This document shows, one piece after another, positions 52,332 through 62,307 of a stretch of 64,000 nt of DNA (position 1 is the stretch's first letter; each line of letters begins with the position of its first letter). The notes below the pieces were generated by a model. That model did not search any database. It saw only the letters and a program-made list of their open reading frames with translations, and was not told the DNA's origin. The stretch comes from CALKWS01 sp051020515. Lineage in GTDB: Bacteria; Actinomycetota; Actinomycetes; Actinomycetales; Beutenbergiaceae. The translations under genes were made by a program, and so were the position numbers. The stretch covers positions 1,240,001 to 1,304,000 of the forward strand of contig NZ_CP194857.1 in the NCBI RefSeq assembly GCF_051020515.1, given 5' to 3'.

Positions 52332-52470
52332 CTGGGTCACCTCTCGCCGGACTTGAACCTTATTCAAGTAGATGAACGGCGGTCAACGCTTTAGTCACGC
52401 TCAGTCGGGCTCGGGCTCGGGCTCGGAGATCGGAACGCTACCGGCCGCCCGCGTGCGGCAGGATGGGTAG

Positions 52471-53511
52471 ATGCGATTCGGAGTGCATCTGGGATATTGG
52501 TCGGCCGGCCCACCGGAGGGTGCGGCGGAAGCGGTGCGGGCTGCCGATGACGCCGGACTCGATTCGGTGTGGACCGCGGAGGCCTACGGTTCCGATGCGT
52601 TCACGCCGCTGGCCTGGTGGGGAGCGGCGACCTCCAGGGTCCGCTTGGGGACCGCCATCGCGCAGATGTCCGCGCGCACCCCCACGGCCACCGCGATGGC
52701 GGCGCTGACGCTGGACCACCTCAGTGGCGGGCGGTTCATCCTCGGGGTGGGCGCTTCCGGCCCGCAGGTGGTGGAGGGCTGGTACGGCCAGCCGTACCCC
52801 CGCCCCCTGGAGCGCACCCGGGAGTACGTGGATATCGTGCGGCAGGTGCTGCGCCGCGAGGCACCGGTGACCCTCGACGGCGCTCACTACCAGCTCCCCC
52901 ATCCCGGCGGAACGGGGCAGGGCAAGGCGCTGCGCTCCACCGTGCACCCGCTGCGCGCGGACCTGCCGATCCACCTGGCGGCCCAGGGACCGAAGAACAC
53001 CGCACTGGCCGCCGAGATCGCCGACGGGTGGTTACCCGCGTTCTTCTCCCCACGGCTGAATGATGAGTACACCGAGTTGCTGGCCACCGGGTTCGCCCGG
53101 CGCGCCGGTGACCTGCGCCCGGCCGAGGAGTTCGAGGTGAGCGCCTCGGTGCCGGTCTCGATCGCCGGTGACGCCGAGGCCGCCGCGGACCGGGTACGCC
53201 CGCACCTGGCGCTGTACATCGGCGGCATGGGCTCGGAGAGCACGAACTTCCACCGCCAGGCCATCGCCCGGATGGGCTATGAGGCCGAGTGCGATGAGGT
53301 GCAGCGCCGCTACGCCGACGGCGACAAGGCCGGAGCGGCAGCGGCGATCCCGCTGGAACTGGTCCAGGACGTGGGCCTGGTCGGAACCCCGGACCAGGTG
53401 CGCAGCCAGTTACGCACCTGGTCCGAGACCGCGCTGACCACATTGATCATCCAGACCGACCTGCGCGCCGTGCCCGACCTGCTACCCCTGCTCGGCACAC
53501 CGCCAGGCTAG
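52471..53511 (+). CDS. LLM-class F420-dependent oxidoreductase
   Basis: 346 residues, unbroken. MRFGVHLGYWSAGPPEGAAE, VRLGTAIAQMSARTPTATAM, LDHLSGGRFILGVGASGPQV and ADGWLPAFFSP are those of the F420-dependent luciferase-like family (about 340-residue subgroup, related to methylene-H4MPT reductase-like enzymes). Substrate unknown. It follows a GGGCTC-repeat stretch (52404-52424) and stands alone, convergent with the galactanase gene. It is not a duplicate of the oxidoreductase at 50137: the two belong to different subgroups. Confidence 0.9.
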   Translation: MRFGVHLGYWSAGPPEGAAEAVRAADDAGLDSVWTAEAYGSDAFTPLAWWGAATSRVRLGTAIAQMSARTPTATAMAALTLDHLSGGRFILGVGASGPQVVEGWYGQPYPRPLERTREYVDIVRQVLRREAPVTLDGAHYQLPHPGGTGQGKALRSTVHPLRADLPIHLAAQGPKNTALAAEIADGWLPAFFSPRLNDEYTELLATGFARRAGDLRPAEEFEVSASVPVSIAGDAEAAADRVRPHLALYIGGMGSESTNFHRQAIARMGYEAECDEVQRRYADGDKAGAAAAIPLELVQDVGLVGTPDQVRSQLRTWSETALTTLIIQTDLRAVPDLLPLLGTPPG

Positions 53512-53535
53512 GTAGCCCAGCGGCGTTGCCCGCGC

Positions 53536-55821
53536 TCAGAGCAGGTCCAGGATCGCCACGGCCCGCCCACGCAGGTCGACCCTCGCCTCCTCGGTCAGGG
53601 TGTCGGGTGGCTTCGGACTGTCCAGGTGCCGGATGAGCCGGGTCAGCGCCTGCTCTGCGGGCTCTGTCCGCCCGCTCTCCAGGTGCTGCTGAGCCTGGTT
53701 CGTGGCGTTCGTCAACCGGTGTGCGATCGGGCCATCGACCGCCCCGGCGGCCCGGTACTCCGCCAGCGCATCCCGCAACGCGATGACCGCCTCGAGCGGA
53801 TCGGCCGGTCCCTCCTCGGCGTCGGCAGGGACCAGCCGCACGTCGTCGAAGGTTCCCCACGCACCCCCGGGCAGACTGAACGATGCCTGGATGGTGGCCT
53901 CGCCGTCGTCGGATACCTCGATCCCTTCCACCGCGGTGGTGCGGTAGTTCTGCCACCCGACCAGTTCCAGCGGCTCGCTCCACTCCCCGGCGGAGGTGGT
54001 CGCGGACAGGGTCATCTCCGCGCCGGCGGCGGCATCGCCCTGGGTGACCGCCGAGAGGGCGTACCGCCCGGGCGGTAGGTCCCGGAGGTGCTGGGTGATG
54101 GTGAAGGTGTAGTCGCTGCCGTGCCAGAAGTCCACCGCCCGCTCGCCGGCGTTGGTGTTGGACGTCCCGGTGATCTGCGCCCCGGTGCCCTCGATGATCC
54201 ACATCGAGGTGTCGGGGTCCTCGAAGCTGGGGTTGAGCACGTAGTTGACCAGTTCCACGATCACCGTGGCGGTCACCGACAACCCGGTCTCGGTGGTGCC
54301 CTCGACCGTGTAGGTACCCGGGCCGGCGATGTGGGAGGCGTCTGCCCAGGTGACGCCCTGGTCCTCGGTGCTGCGGTCGTTGAACCGCACGCGCACCGTC
54401 TCGGGCAGTTCGACCGGATCACCGACGCCGATGATGAGTTCCACCGGCTCGACGGCGGTGACCTCCCTGGGTGCGGTGGCGCCGGTGCGGGCGTAGGTGA
54501 AGATGTTCAGGGTCTCCAGCGGGTGGCCGTCGAAGTCGAACAGGGCCTGGTTGTCCCAGGAGGTGCCGCCGTAGTACTGGCCGGCGTCGGCGGGGTCGTA
54601 GTCGCTGGCGTGACTGGTGGCCCAGCCCGAACCGTGGGCCTCCCACAGTGCGGCGTTGGCCTCCCACTGATCGGGCGGGCCCACCGGCAGCCAGGCCGGT
54701 TCCCAGTAGAAGACGCCGATCCCCTGAGCGTTCACGGTTGCCTCGATCACGTCGCGGATCGCATCGGCCTGACCCTGTTCGGTGAGCGGGTAGTCGTAGG
54801 TGTCGGAGTTGACCGAGTTCGGGTGACCGTCGCCGTCGTCGGGGGTGTAGGCCCAGGAGGTCTCGACGACGAGTACGTCCTTGCCGTACTCGGTGCGGAT
54901 CTCGTTCAGCACGTTGGTGAGGTTGGTCAGGCTGCCGTGCCAGAAGGAGTAGTAGGAGCTGGCGAAGACGTCGTAGTCCACGTCCGCCGCCTGCAGTGCC
55001 GCAGCCGCTGCCGCATAGCGGCCCTCGGTCTCGGGGTTGGTGAAGTGCACCGCGATCAGGGCATCGGGCAGCACCTGCCGGGTGGCCTCGGCTCCGGCGG
55101 CAAGGACCCGGGCGAGGTTGTCCAGGCCGGTGACGCCAGCGACGCCGTTGTTGGTCTCATTGCCGACCTGCACCATGCCGACGTCCACACCGGCTTCCTC
55201 GAACGCCTCGAGGGCCCCGGTGGTGAAGTCGTGCACCGCCGCGGCGGTTTGCTCCACGTCACCGTCGAAGCCCTGCCAGGCCTTGGGCGCCATCTGCTTG
55301 GCCGGGTCGGCCCAGAAGTCGGAGTAGTGGAAGTTCACCAGCACGCGCATGCCCGCGGCCGTGGCCCGCTGGCCGATCGTGATGGCGCGGTCGACGCCGA
55401 CGTTGCCACCGCCGTAGCCGTTGCCATCGGCATCGAAGGGGTCGTTCCAGACCCGAATCCGCACGTAGTTCACATCGTGCGCGGCGAGGAGTTCGAAGAT
55501 GTCGGCACCGGCCCCGGCTGCGTCATGGAAGGTCACGCCGGACTCCTCCAGGGACAGGATCGAGGAGATGTCCACGCCGTTGATGAAGTCCTCGGGCAGG
55601 CCGGCGACGGGGTCGACGTGAATGGTGGACTCCACCGGTCCATCCTGGGAGGTCGCGGCCGGTGGGGCCACCGAGGTGCTCGTGGGCGCGGCGGCGGCCG
55701 TCCCCGGGGGAGCCGCGGCACCGGCGGCCAGGGGTGCTGCGAGCAGGGCGCCCGCCGCGGCCAGGACGGCCACGCCCCGGAGTCGGGTGGGGTCAGATGA
55801 TTCGCGATCGAGGTGAGCCAC
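53536..55821 (-). CDS. ganB: Secreted GH53 arabinogalactan endo-beta-1,4-galactanase, multidomain
   Basis: 761 residues from GTG 55821 (GAAGGGA upstream). Signal peptide (GVAVLAAAGALLAAPLAAGA), Ala/Pro/Thr linker, then the GH53 barrel (about 75-445): FINGVDISSILSLEESGV, VRIRVWNDPFDADGNGYG, acid/base Glu in VQVGNETNNG and nucleophile Glu in VVETSWAYTPDDG. After it come a bacterial Ig-like domain (VTAVEPVELIIGVGDPVELP), a carbohydrate-binding-like jelly roll (NYVLNPSFEDPDTSMWIIEG) and a C-terminal helical repeat (residues ~690-760). Cuts beta-1,4-galactan outside the cell for the importer upstream in the operon. Confidence 0.93.
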   Translation of the reverse strand: MAHLDRESSDPTRLRGVAVLAAAGALLAAPLAAGAAAPPGTAAAAPTSTSVAPPAATSQDGPVESTIHVDPVAGLPEDFINGVDISSILSLEESGVTFHDAAGAGADIFELLAAHDVNYVRIRVWNDPFDADGNGYGGGNVGVDRAITIGQRATAAGMRVLVNFHYSDFWADPAKQMAPKAWQGFDGDVEQTAAAVHDFTTGALEAFEEAGVDVGMVQVGNETNNGVAGVTGLDNLARVLAAGAEATRQVLPDALIAVHFTNPETEGRYAAAAAALQAADVDYDVFASSYYSFWHGSLTNLTNVLNEIRTEYGKDVLVVETSWAYTPDDGDGHPNSVNSDTYDYPLTEQGQADAIRDVIEATVNAQGIGVFYWEPAWLPVGPPDQWEANAALWEAHGSGWATSHASDYDPADAGQYYGGTSWDNQALFDFDGHPLETLNIFTYARTGATAPREVTAVEPVELIIGVGDPVELPETVRVRFNDRSTEDQGVTWADASHIAGPGTYTVEGTTETGLSVTATVIVELVNYVLNPSFEDPDTSMWIIEGTGAQITGTSNTNAGERAVDFWHGSDYTFTITQHLRDLPPGRYALSAVTQGDAAAGAEMTLSATTSAGEWSEPLELVGWQNYRTTAVEGIEVSDDGEATIQASFSLPGGAWGTFDDVRLVPADAEEGPADPLEAVIALRDALAEYRAAGAVDGPIAHRLTNATNQAQQHLESGRTEPAEQALTRLIRHLDSPKPPDTLTEEARVDLRGRAVAILDLL

Positions 55822-55875
55822 GATCGATCCCTTCTGTTGAACGTCGATGTTCTGAGCCGGAAGGCCGGAGCACGG

Positions 55876-55921
55876 GGTGTGCGATCAGCCTTTGACGGGG
55901 TGGGCGATCAACCCTTCACGG
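55876..55921. repeat. 23-bp imperfect tandem duplication at the ganQ stop
   Basis: GGTGTGCGATCAGCCTTTGA plus CGG (55876-55898) and GGTGGGCGATCAACCCTTCA plus CGG (55899-55921) agree at 18 of 23 positions. The second copy holds the ganQ stop; the first repeats it just downstream. Confidence 0.65.
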
Positions 55922-56837
55922 AGCCGGCGGTCAGCCCGCCCACGATGTACTTCTGCAGGAACAGGAACAGCAGCAGCACCGGCAGGGCCGCGATCACCGC
56001 ACCGGCGGCGAACAGGCCCCAGTTGGCGTTGAGTTGCTCCGAGACCCAGGTGTACATCCCCACCGCGAGGGTCCAGTTGCCCTCGGAGGTCAGGATGATC
56101 CGGGCCAGGATGAACTCCCCGAACGTGGCGATGAAACTCAGCAGCGCCACCACCGCCAGGATCGGGGTGGCCAGGCGCAGGATGATGCTCCAGTAGGTCT
56201 GGGAATGGGTGGCGCCGTCGATCTTGGCGGCCTCGTCCAGGTCCCTGGGGATGGTGTTGAAGAACCCGTACATCAGGAAGGTGTTCGAGCCCAGGGCACC
56301 GCCCAGGTACACACAGATCAGCGCGACGAGCGAGTTCAGCCCCAGTTGCGGTACCACCCTGCCCAGCCCGATCAGCAGCAGGAAGATCGCCACGAACGCC
56401 AGCATCTGCGGGAACATCTGCGCGATCAGCAACATAGTCAGGGAGAGCCGCCGGCCGGTGAAGGAGAACCGGGAGAAGGCATAGGCCGCCGCGGCCCCCA
56501 TCAGCACCGAGCCGAGGGCCACCGAGACGCCGATGATCAGGCTGTTGACGGCCCAATCCCAGAACCGGGTCCCACCCAGCGCGGTGAAGTTGTCCAGGGT
56601 GAAGGTGGTGAACAACGAGGTGGACCCGGTCAGGGTGCCGGTGGTGGCCACCGCGGCGGAGAGCACGTACACCAGCGGGAACGCGGCGTAGAACACCACG
56701 ATCGCGCCCAGCGGGTACTTCCAGCCGACCTCGGCCCACCACCGCGCGCGCCGCGGGCCGGTCGGGGTCGAATCCGCACCCCTGCCCCGGCCGGAGCCGA
56801 GCGGTCTTTCACGAGAAATCGAAGGAGTGGACATCAC
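55908..56837 (-). CDS. ganQ: Galacto-oligosaccharide ABC importer permease (MalG/GanQ type)
   Basis: 309 residues, six helices (KYPLGAIVVFYAAFPLVYVL first). EAA loop: DEAAKIDGATHSQTYWSIIL. Ends FLQKYIVGGLTAGSVKG, the classical MalG tail. Its ATG overlaps the ganP stop (ATGA). Forms the importer with GanP and GanS; the ATPase is presumably a shared MsiK-type protein. The galactanase gene follows 86 bp downstream. Confidence 0.93.
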   Translation of the reverse strand: MMSTPSISRERPLGSGRGRGADSTPTGPRRARWWAEVGWKYPLGAIVVFYAAFPLVYVLSAAVATTGTLTGSTSLFTTFTLDNFTALGGTRFWDWAVNSLIIGVSVALGSVLMGAAAAYAFSRFSFTGRRLSLTMLLIAQMFPQMLAFVAIFLLLIGLGRVVPQLGLNSLVALICVYLGGALGSNTFLMYGFFNTIPRDLDEAAKIDGATHSQTYWSIILRLATPILAVVALLSFIATFGEFILARIILTSEGNWTLAVGMYTWVSEQLNANWGLFAAGAVIAALPVLLLFLFLQKYIVGGLTAGSVKG

Positions 56838-58485
56838 ATGATCTCCTCGAGCTTGCGGGTCTGCCGGAAGGCCAGGGCGGAGATGCCTCCCACAATCAGG
56901 AAGATCACGATCGACAGCGCACTGGCCAGACCGAAGTCAGCGCGCCCGCCGGCCACGCCGGAGATCTGGTAGACCATCGTGATCAGGATGTCGGTGTGGC
57001 CCAGCACGGCGGTGGTGTCGGTGAACCTGGGACCACCGCCGGTGAGCATGTAGATCAGCGTGAAGTTGTTGAAACTGAACGCGAACGAGGCGATCAGCAG
57101 TGGCGCGGTGGAGATCAGCAGCAACGGCAGCAGCACCGAGCGCCAGGTGCGCAACCGGCCGGCCCCGTCCAACGTGGCCGCTTCGGTCACGTCACTGGGC
57201 AGTGACTGCAACGCCCCGGTACAGACCAATAGCCAGTACGGGAAACTCAGCCACAGGTTCACCCCCAGGATCGCCAGTTTGGCCAGCCACGGGTCGGTGA
57301 GCCACTCCACCCGGGTGCCGAAGAAGAAGATCTGGTTGATGATCCCGTAGTCGGGGTTGGAGTTCAGCATTCCCCGCCACAGCAGGGCGGACAGGAACGC
57401 CGGGAAGGCGTAGGGCAGGATGAACAACGTCCGCCACACCCTGCGGCCGCGGATCCGGGTGTCGTCGAAGATCGCCGCCAGCACCAGCCCCATCAGGAAG
57501 CTGCTCAGCACGGTCAGCACCGCGAAGGAGAAGGTCCAGGCCAGGATCTTCACGAACGGGCCGGAGTAGTTGGTGTCGGTGAAGGCGGTGGTGAAGTTCT
57601 CGAACCCCACCCCCACTCGCCAGCCCACCGGCAGCACCGATCCGTCCTCGGCCTGGAACTGACCCCGGTCGTTGGGGGTGTAGGCCACACCGGTCTCGGT
57701 GTTGGTCATGACGTCGGCATCGGGATCCCAGTCCAGCACCGAGGTGTAGACCGCGCCGGTGGAACCGTCGTCCGGGTGCGGCGGATCGACCCGTCGGTGG
57801 CCTCCTGTGAGACCGGCACCCGCAGCGCCACCACCTCGTTCTGCAGTTCACTGAGGATCCGGGCTCGCTCCACCACCTCCCAGCCCGGTACCGCCGTCAC
57901 CCGCTCGTCGGTGACGGTGGCCTCCGGCTCCTCCGCCAGGGGTTCCTCGGCCGTGCCCACCCGGGCCACGCCGTCGTCGTAGATGGCGAAGCCGAGTTCG
58001 CCGTCGGCCTCCAACACGGTCAGGGGGTAGGAGGGGGACTCCGGCGCCCGCCGCTCGTCCTGGATCAGCAGGGCGTCCACGGCCTGGGCCTTGGTGGCGT
58101 TGTGGCCGGTGCCGTAGTTGGTGAAGGCCACGTACCCGGTGTAGACCATCGTGAACAACTGGAACACGATGAGGAATACCAGGCCGGGCGCGATGTACTT
58201 CAGCGGCAGCGTGCGGCGGGAGAAGTAGACCCAGTTCGCCGCCACCACCAGGATGAGCGAACCGGTGAAGATCCCCCAGGAGCCCTCGGTGTAGGCGGAC
58301 CAGAGCAGGTAGACCCCGAAGGCGTTCACCAACGCCATCAGGGCCAGTTTCACCGCGTACCCCACCGGGGAGTTCCACTCCTTGGCGTGGGCCGTGCGCA
58401 CCTTCGACGAGGCGGGCCCCGGTGGCTCGGGTACGGTCTCACCGGGCGGCGCCCCCGCGGTGGGGGGCTGGGAAAACTGGGACAT
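56834..58485 (-). CDS. ganP: Galacto-oligosaccharide ABC importer permease (MalF/GanP type), frameshifted
   Basis: About 549 residues, the long MalF type: two N-terminal helices, a third (LKYIAPGLVFLIVFQLFTMV), then a large extracytoplasmic loop (about 110-270; LLIQDERRAPESPSYPLTVL) before the core. The frame breaks near 57785 inside that loop; one more C in CCC gives a continuous chain into VYTSVLDWDPDADVMTNTET. The EAA loop is seen as TEAATLDGAGRLRTWRSVLL. Follows the ganS gene after an 84-bp gap that contains a strong hairpin. Confidence 0.9.
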
Positions 58486-58519
58486 CGACGTCTCCGTTAC
58501 GGGGCGCTAAAGGGAAGGG

Positions 58520-58561
58520 CCCGCCGGGCCGGCGTGCGGGTGGTGGTGCCGGCCCGGCGGG
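58520..58561 (-). terminator. 14-bp perfect hairpin between ganS and ganP
   Basis: CCCGCCGGGCCGGC (58520-58533) pairs perfectly with GCCGGCCCGGCGGG (58548-58561) around a 14-nt loop, 9 bases after the ganS stop. This is the place where binding-protein operons use a hairpin to raise binding-protein mRNA over permease mRNA. Confidence 0.7.
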
Positions 58562-58569
58562 TGGTCTGA

Positions 58570-59839
58570 TCAGCCGAGGGTGTCCTCGAGGTTGGTCAGC
58601 ATCCGCTCCCAGGCCACCTCGGGGTCATCGGACCCGGAGATGATCGCGGCCTGAGCGGCGTTCCAGTGGTCCCACACCTCAGCCATCTCCGGGATGGAGG
58701 GCATCGGCGCACCGTTCTGGGAGGAGGCCAGGAAGCCGGCCACGACCTCATCCTCGGCGACCTGCTCGGCCACCGGTGAAGGCCGGGATGCGCGGGTCGG
58801 CCTCGTGCAGCGCCGTCATCGCCTCCGGGGTTGCGATGAAGTTGACCAGGAAGTCGTTGGCCACCAGGGCGTTCTCGCTCTGTGCCGAGACGTAGAAGCC
58901 CTGCACGCCCACGAACGGCGCGGCGGTCTCGCCGCCGGCCGAGGGGATCGGGTCCACGGCCACGTCCACACCAGCGCCGGTGAAGTCGGCGATCGCCCAC
59001 GGGCCGTTGATGGTGAACGGGGCGTTGCCGTCGGCGAACTCCTGCACCGCGATGTCGTAGGTCCAGTCGGTGGAGAAGACTCCCTCGTCGGCGCGCTCAC
59101 CGAGCCACTCGGCGAAGGCGTAGCCGCCGTCACCGCCCATGCCCACCTCATTGGTGTAGGAGCCGTCGGGGTTCTGCTCGAACACCGGGGCCCCGAAGGA
59201 GGTCTGCATGGCGTAGTAGTTGTAGGCGTCGCCGTCGGCCCCGCCGGTGTTGATCACGAACGGGTAGTTGGTGCCGATCTCACGGCCCAGCTCGATCATC
59301 TCGTCGAAGTCCGCCGGGACCGGGTCCGGGGCCAGTTCGGTGTTGCGGATCAGGGCGATGGCCTCCAGGGCGTAGGGCAGGCCGTAGAGCTGGCCGTCAT
59401 AGCTGAAGCCCTCGATCGCGACGTCCTCGAACTGGCCCTCGTTGCCGGCCAGGTCGACCGAGTCCACCACACCGTTGACGATGAAGGACCCGAGCCAGTC
59501 GTGGGCGCCGACGGTGATGTCGGGGCCCTCCCCGGTGGGAACCTGGGCCAGGAAGTCGGCGCGGATGTCCTCGAAGTTCTTCACCACGAGTTCCACCTCG
59601 ATGCCGGTCTCATCGGTGAAGGAGGCGGCAGCGGACTCCACGGCCGGCTGGCGGTTCTCATCCACCCAGATGAGCAGGGAACCGTCGGCGGCCGGAGCCT
59701 CTTCTTCCTCGGTTTCCTCCTCGACCGGGGCTTCGGTCTCCTCGGGTTCGGCCGGCTCACCGTTCGTGTCGCCGTTGCCGCAGCCCACCAGTAGGGCCGC
59801 CGAGGCGAGCATCGCGATCGGGATTGCTGTTCTGCGCAT
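58570..59839 (-). CDS. ganS: Galacto-oligosaccharide-binding lipoprotein (MalE/GanS type), frameshifted
   Basis: About 422 residues from ATG 59839 (GAAGGAATG upstream). Lipobox LVGC with cysteine near 20, followed by a Glu-rich tether. MalE-like: DGSLLIWVDENRQPAVESAA, GPDITVGAHDWLGSFIVNG, YGLPYALEAIALIRNTEL, FTINGPWAIADFTGAGVDVA and VGVQGFYVSAQSENALVAN. The last 70 residues are in another frame after a break at about 58770 (PAFTG / VAEQVAEDE); one G fewer would join them. Similarity to MalE/GanS-type maltose or galactan oligomer binders is clear; the context decides for galactan. Confidence 0.9.
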
Positions 59840-59850
59840 GTGATCATTCC

Positions 59851-59862
59851 TTCACTTGTGAA
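59851..59862 (-). promoter_or_regulatory. Short palindrome at the ganS start
   Basis: TTCAC TT GTGAA lies 12 bp upstream of the ganS ATG, next to the ribosome site. It is a perfect 5-bp inverted repeat and may be an operator, but it does not match the ACTGTG-N6-CACAGT site before ganA. Confidence 0.35.
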
Positions 59863-59920
59863 AGCCGGGCCGGTCCGGTGACGGGCCGTGGCGGGTAGGG
59901 GATGGAGGGGCACCCGGGGG

Positions 59921-62107
59921 TCAGTCGACCTCGGGTGAGTCGGGAACGGGGACGCGCACGACGGCGTGACCGCCGGCGGGTAGGTCCAGCGGACCGGACA
60001 ACGGGGCATCGGTGAGCAGATCATGCGCACCGGACTCGAACGGCACGGTGGCCCCGACGTGGGAGTGGTTGAGGATGACGACGTAGTCGCTGCCGCTACC
60101 GTGCCGGCGCACCACTTCCACCTGCTCGGGAAGGGTCGACGGCGACAGTCCGGCGTCCGCGTAGGCGGCACCCAGGACCGGGGCCAGGTGCTCCACGTCC
60201 AGTTTGGTCGCCACGTACCAGCCGGTGCCGGAGCCGTGGCTGTGCCGGGTGATCGCCGGCATGCCGTGGCTGGCCGCCTCGGTGCCTGCCCGGCCGTCCC
60301 CTGCGGCGGCGCCACCGGCGCTGCCGGGTGCGGAGTCGCCGTCGGGCGCTGCGGCGGCCGGGGTACCGGCGCCGGCGTCACGGTCCTGGAAGTAGCCGGG
60401 CTCGGCCGCCGGGCCGCTGGCGAAGGTGGCCAGCACCTGCGCGCCGTGGGTGATGACCGCTTCCTGCCAGGTGTCCACGGGCAGTTCGCGCACACCGCCG
60501 TCCGGTTCGGGCCAGCTGAGCGCAGCCCGCTCACCGGAACGCATCGGCAGGAACTCCTCCACGCTGACCCCCAATGCCTCCCGCAACGGTGTACCGAACC
60601 CGCCCTCGTGGACCGCGTCGTGCTCATCGACCACTCCGGAGAAGAACGACACGACCAGTGTGCCGCCTTGGGCGACGTAACGGGTCAGATTCGCCGCTGC
60701 CGCGTCGGTGAGCAGGTAGGAGGCCGGGGCCACCACGAGTCTGTAGGCGCTCAGATCGGACTCCGGGTGGGCGAAGTCGGTGGTGATCCCGTCGCGCCAG
60801 AGGCGTTCGTAGTAGGCGCGGATGCGCTCCTTGGCGTCCACGTCCACGCTCGGGCGCCACTGGAGGGACTGGGCCCAGTGCGACTCGGTGTCCCACAGGA
60901 TCGCGGCCTGGGCGCGCACGGTGGAGCCGGCGATCTCGCCCACCTCGCCCAGCGTGGTGCCGAGCCCGCGCACCTCGCGCCAGGTCCGGGAGTCGGTGCC
61001 GGCATGCGGGAGCATCGCGGAGTGGAACTTCTCCGCGCCGAAGCGGGAGGCGCGCCACTGGAAGAAGCAGATCGCGTCGGCCCCGCGGGCCAGGTGGCCC
61101 AGGGAGTTGCGGGCCATCTCACCGGGTCGCTTGGCCACGTTGCGGGGCTGCCAGTTCACCGCGGAGGTGGAGTGCTCCATCATGATCCATGGCTTGCCGC
61201 CACCCACCGAGCGGGTCAGGTCCGCGGCCAGGGCCAGACCGATGTGGCCCTGCGGGTCGGCTGCGGTCAGGTAGTGGTCGTTGGAGACGATGTCCACTTC
61301 CTTGGCCCAGGCGAACAGGTCCGTGGTGGGGCATTCGTTCGCCATGAAGTTGGTGGTGATCGGTTGGCGTGCGTGCGCCCGGATCGCGTCGCGCTCGGCG
61401 ATGTAGCACTGGCGCAACTGGTGGTCGGTGAACCGGGCGAAGTCCAGGCTCTGGGAGGGGTTGGGCACCGATGGCGTGGGGCCGGGCGGGTTGACGTGGG
61501 ACCAGTCGGAGTAGGCCTGGCCCCAGAACGCGGTGCCCCAGGCCTCGTTCAGTCCGTCCAGGTCGGTGTAGCGGCGTTGCAGCCAGAGGCGGAACTCCCG
61601 GGCGGCATTGTCGGAGAAGTCCTCCCCCACCGGGGCTCCGTACTCGTTGTGCACGTGCCACATCACCACCGCCGGGTGGTCGGCGTACCGTTTGGCCAGC
61701 TCGGTGGCGATGCGCACCGCGGCGGTGCGATACTCCGGGGAGTTGGGTGAGGCCATCCCACGTGAGCCCGGACCCAGTGGCAGTGGCACTCCGTCACGGG
61801 TGCGCACCCGGGCCTGGGGGTAGGCGTGGTAGAACCATGCCGGCGGGGAGGCGGTCGGTGTGGCCAGATCCACCGAGATACCCCCGGCGTGCAGCAGGTC
61901 CAGCAGATCGTCGAGCCAACCGAAGTCGAAGACCCCCTCCTCCGGCTCCATGAACACCCAGGAGAACATCCCCAGGCTGACCATGTTCACCCCGGCTTGG
62001 CGCATCAGGGCGACATCGTCCTCCCAGACCTCCCGCGGCCACTGCTCGGGGTTGTAGTCCCCGCCGAAAGCCACCGTCGGGACGCCCTCCCACGGGCTGG
62101 TGATCAT
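59921..62107 (-). CDS. ganA: GH42 beta-galactosidase
   Basis: 728 residues with no signal peptide, so intracellular. GH42 barrel: VAFGGDYNPEQWPREVWEDD, FSWVFMEPEEGVFDFGWLDD, acid/base Glu in WHVHNEYGAPVGEDF and the nucleophile Glu in KPWIMMEHSTSAVNWQPRN; a trimerisation domain (SYLLTDAAAANLTRYVAQGG) follows. The usual C-terminal beta domain is present but carries an Ala/Gly/Ser insert near residue 600. Splits galacto-oligosaccharides imported by GanSPQ. First gene of the gan cluster on this strand, divergent from ganR. Confidence 0.94.
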   Translation of the reverse strand: MITSPWEGVPTVAFGGDYNPEQWPREVWEDDVALMRQAGVNMVSLGMFSWVFMEPEEGVFDFGWLDDLLDLLHAGGISVDLATPTASPPAWFYHAYPQARVRTRDGVPLPLGPGSRGMASPNSPEYRTAAVRIATELAKRYADHPAVVMWHVHNEYGAPVGEDFSDNAAREFRLWLQRRYTDLDGLNEAWGTAFWGQAYSDWSHVNPPGPTPSVPNPSQSLDFARFTDHQLRQCYIAERDAIRAHARQPITTNFMANECPTTDLFAWAKEVDIVSNDHYLTAADPQGHIGLALAADLTRSVGGGKPWIMMEHSTSAVNWQPRNVAKRPGEMARNSLGHLARGADAICFFQWRASRFGAEKFHSAMLPHAGTDSRTWREVRGLGTTLGEVGEIAGSTVRAQAAILWDTESHWAQSLQWRPSVDVDAKERIRAYYERLWRDGITTDFAHPESDLSAYRLVVAPASYLLTDAAAANLTRYVAQGGTLVVSFFSGVVDEHDAVHEGGFGTPLREALGVSVEEFLPMRSGERAALSWPEPDGGVRELPVDTWQEAVITHGAQVLATFASGPAAEPGYFQDRDAGAGTPAAAAPDGDSAPGSAGGAAAGDGRAGTEAASHGMPAITRHSHGSGTGWYVATKLDVEHLAPVLGAAYADAGLSPSTLPEQVEVVRRHGSGSDYVVILNHSHVGATVPFESGAHDLLTDAPLSGPLDLPAGGHAVVRVPVPDSPEVD

Positions 62108-62233
62108 GCACGCTCCATCAACTCGGGGTCACCGGGCCATGGAGAAATCAGCGGCGCCGGCGGCAACTGGGATCGTGCACAGCCTACCGGCGATCGGAGG
62201 GAATGTAACCCTTGGATATGGCGCCGTAATCAA

Positions 62234-62251
62234 ACTGTGACCGTGCACAGT
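62234..62251. promoter_or_regulatory. LacI-type operator between ganA and ganR
   Basis: ACTGTG ACCGTG CACAGT is a perfect 6-bp inverted repeat with a 6-bp spacer. Related copies lie at 62172-62182 (ATCGTGCACAG) and over the ganR start itself (CTGTGACCGTGCA, from 62305). Repeated half-sites around both starts fit repression of both genes. Confidence 0.65.
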
Positions 62252-62307
62252 CTCACTAGGTGAGTTTTGTCTGAACCGCAGGTCGGAACGGGTCTAAAGT
62301 CCCTTCT

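Noticed and set aside
60023..61750. 575-codon plus-strand frame opposite ganA
   Set aside because: Composition-driven shadow; GH42 motifs on the minus strand are intact.
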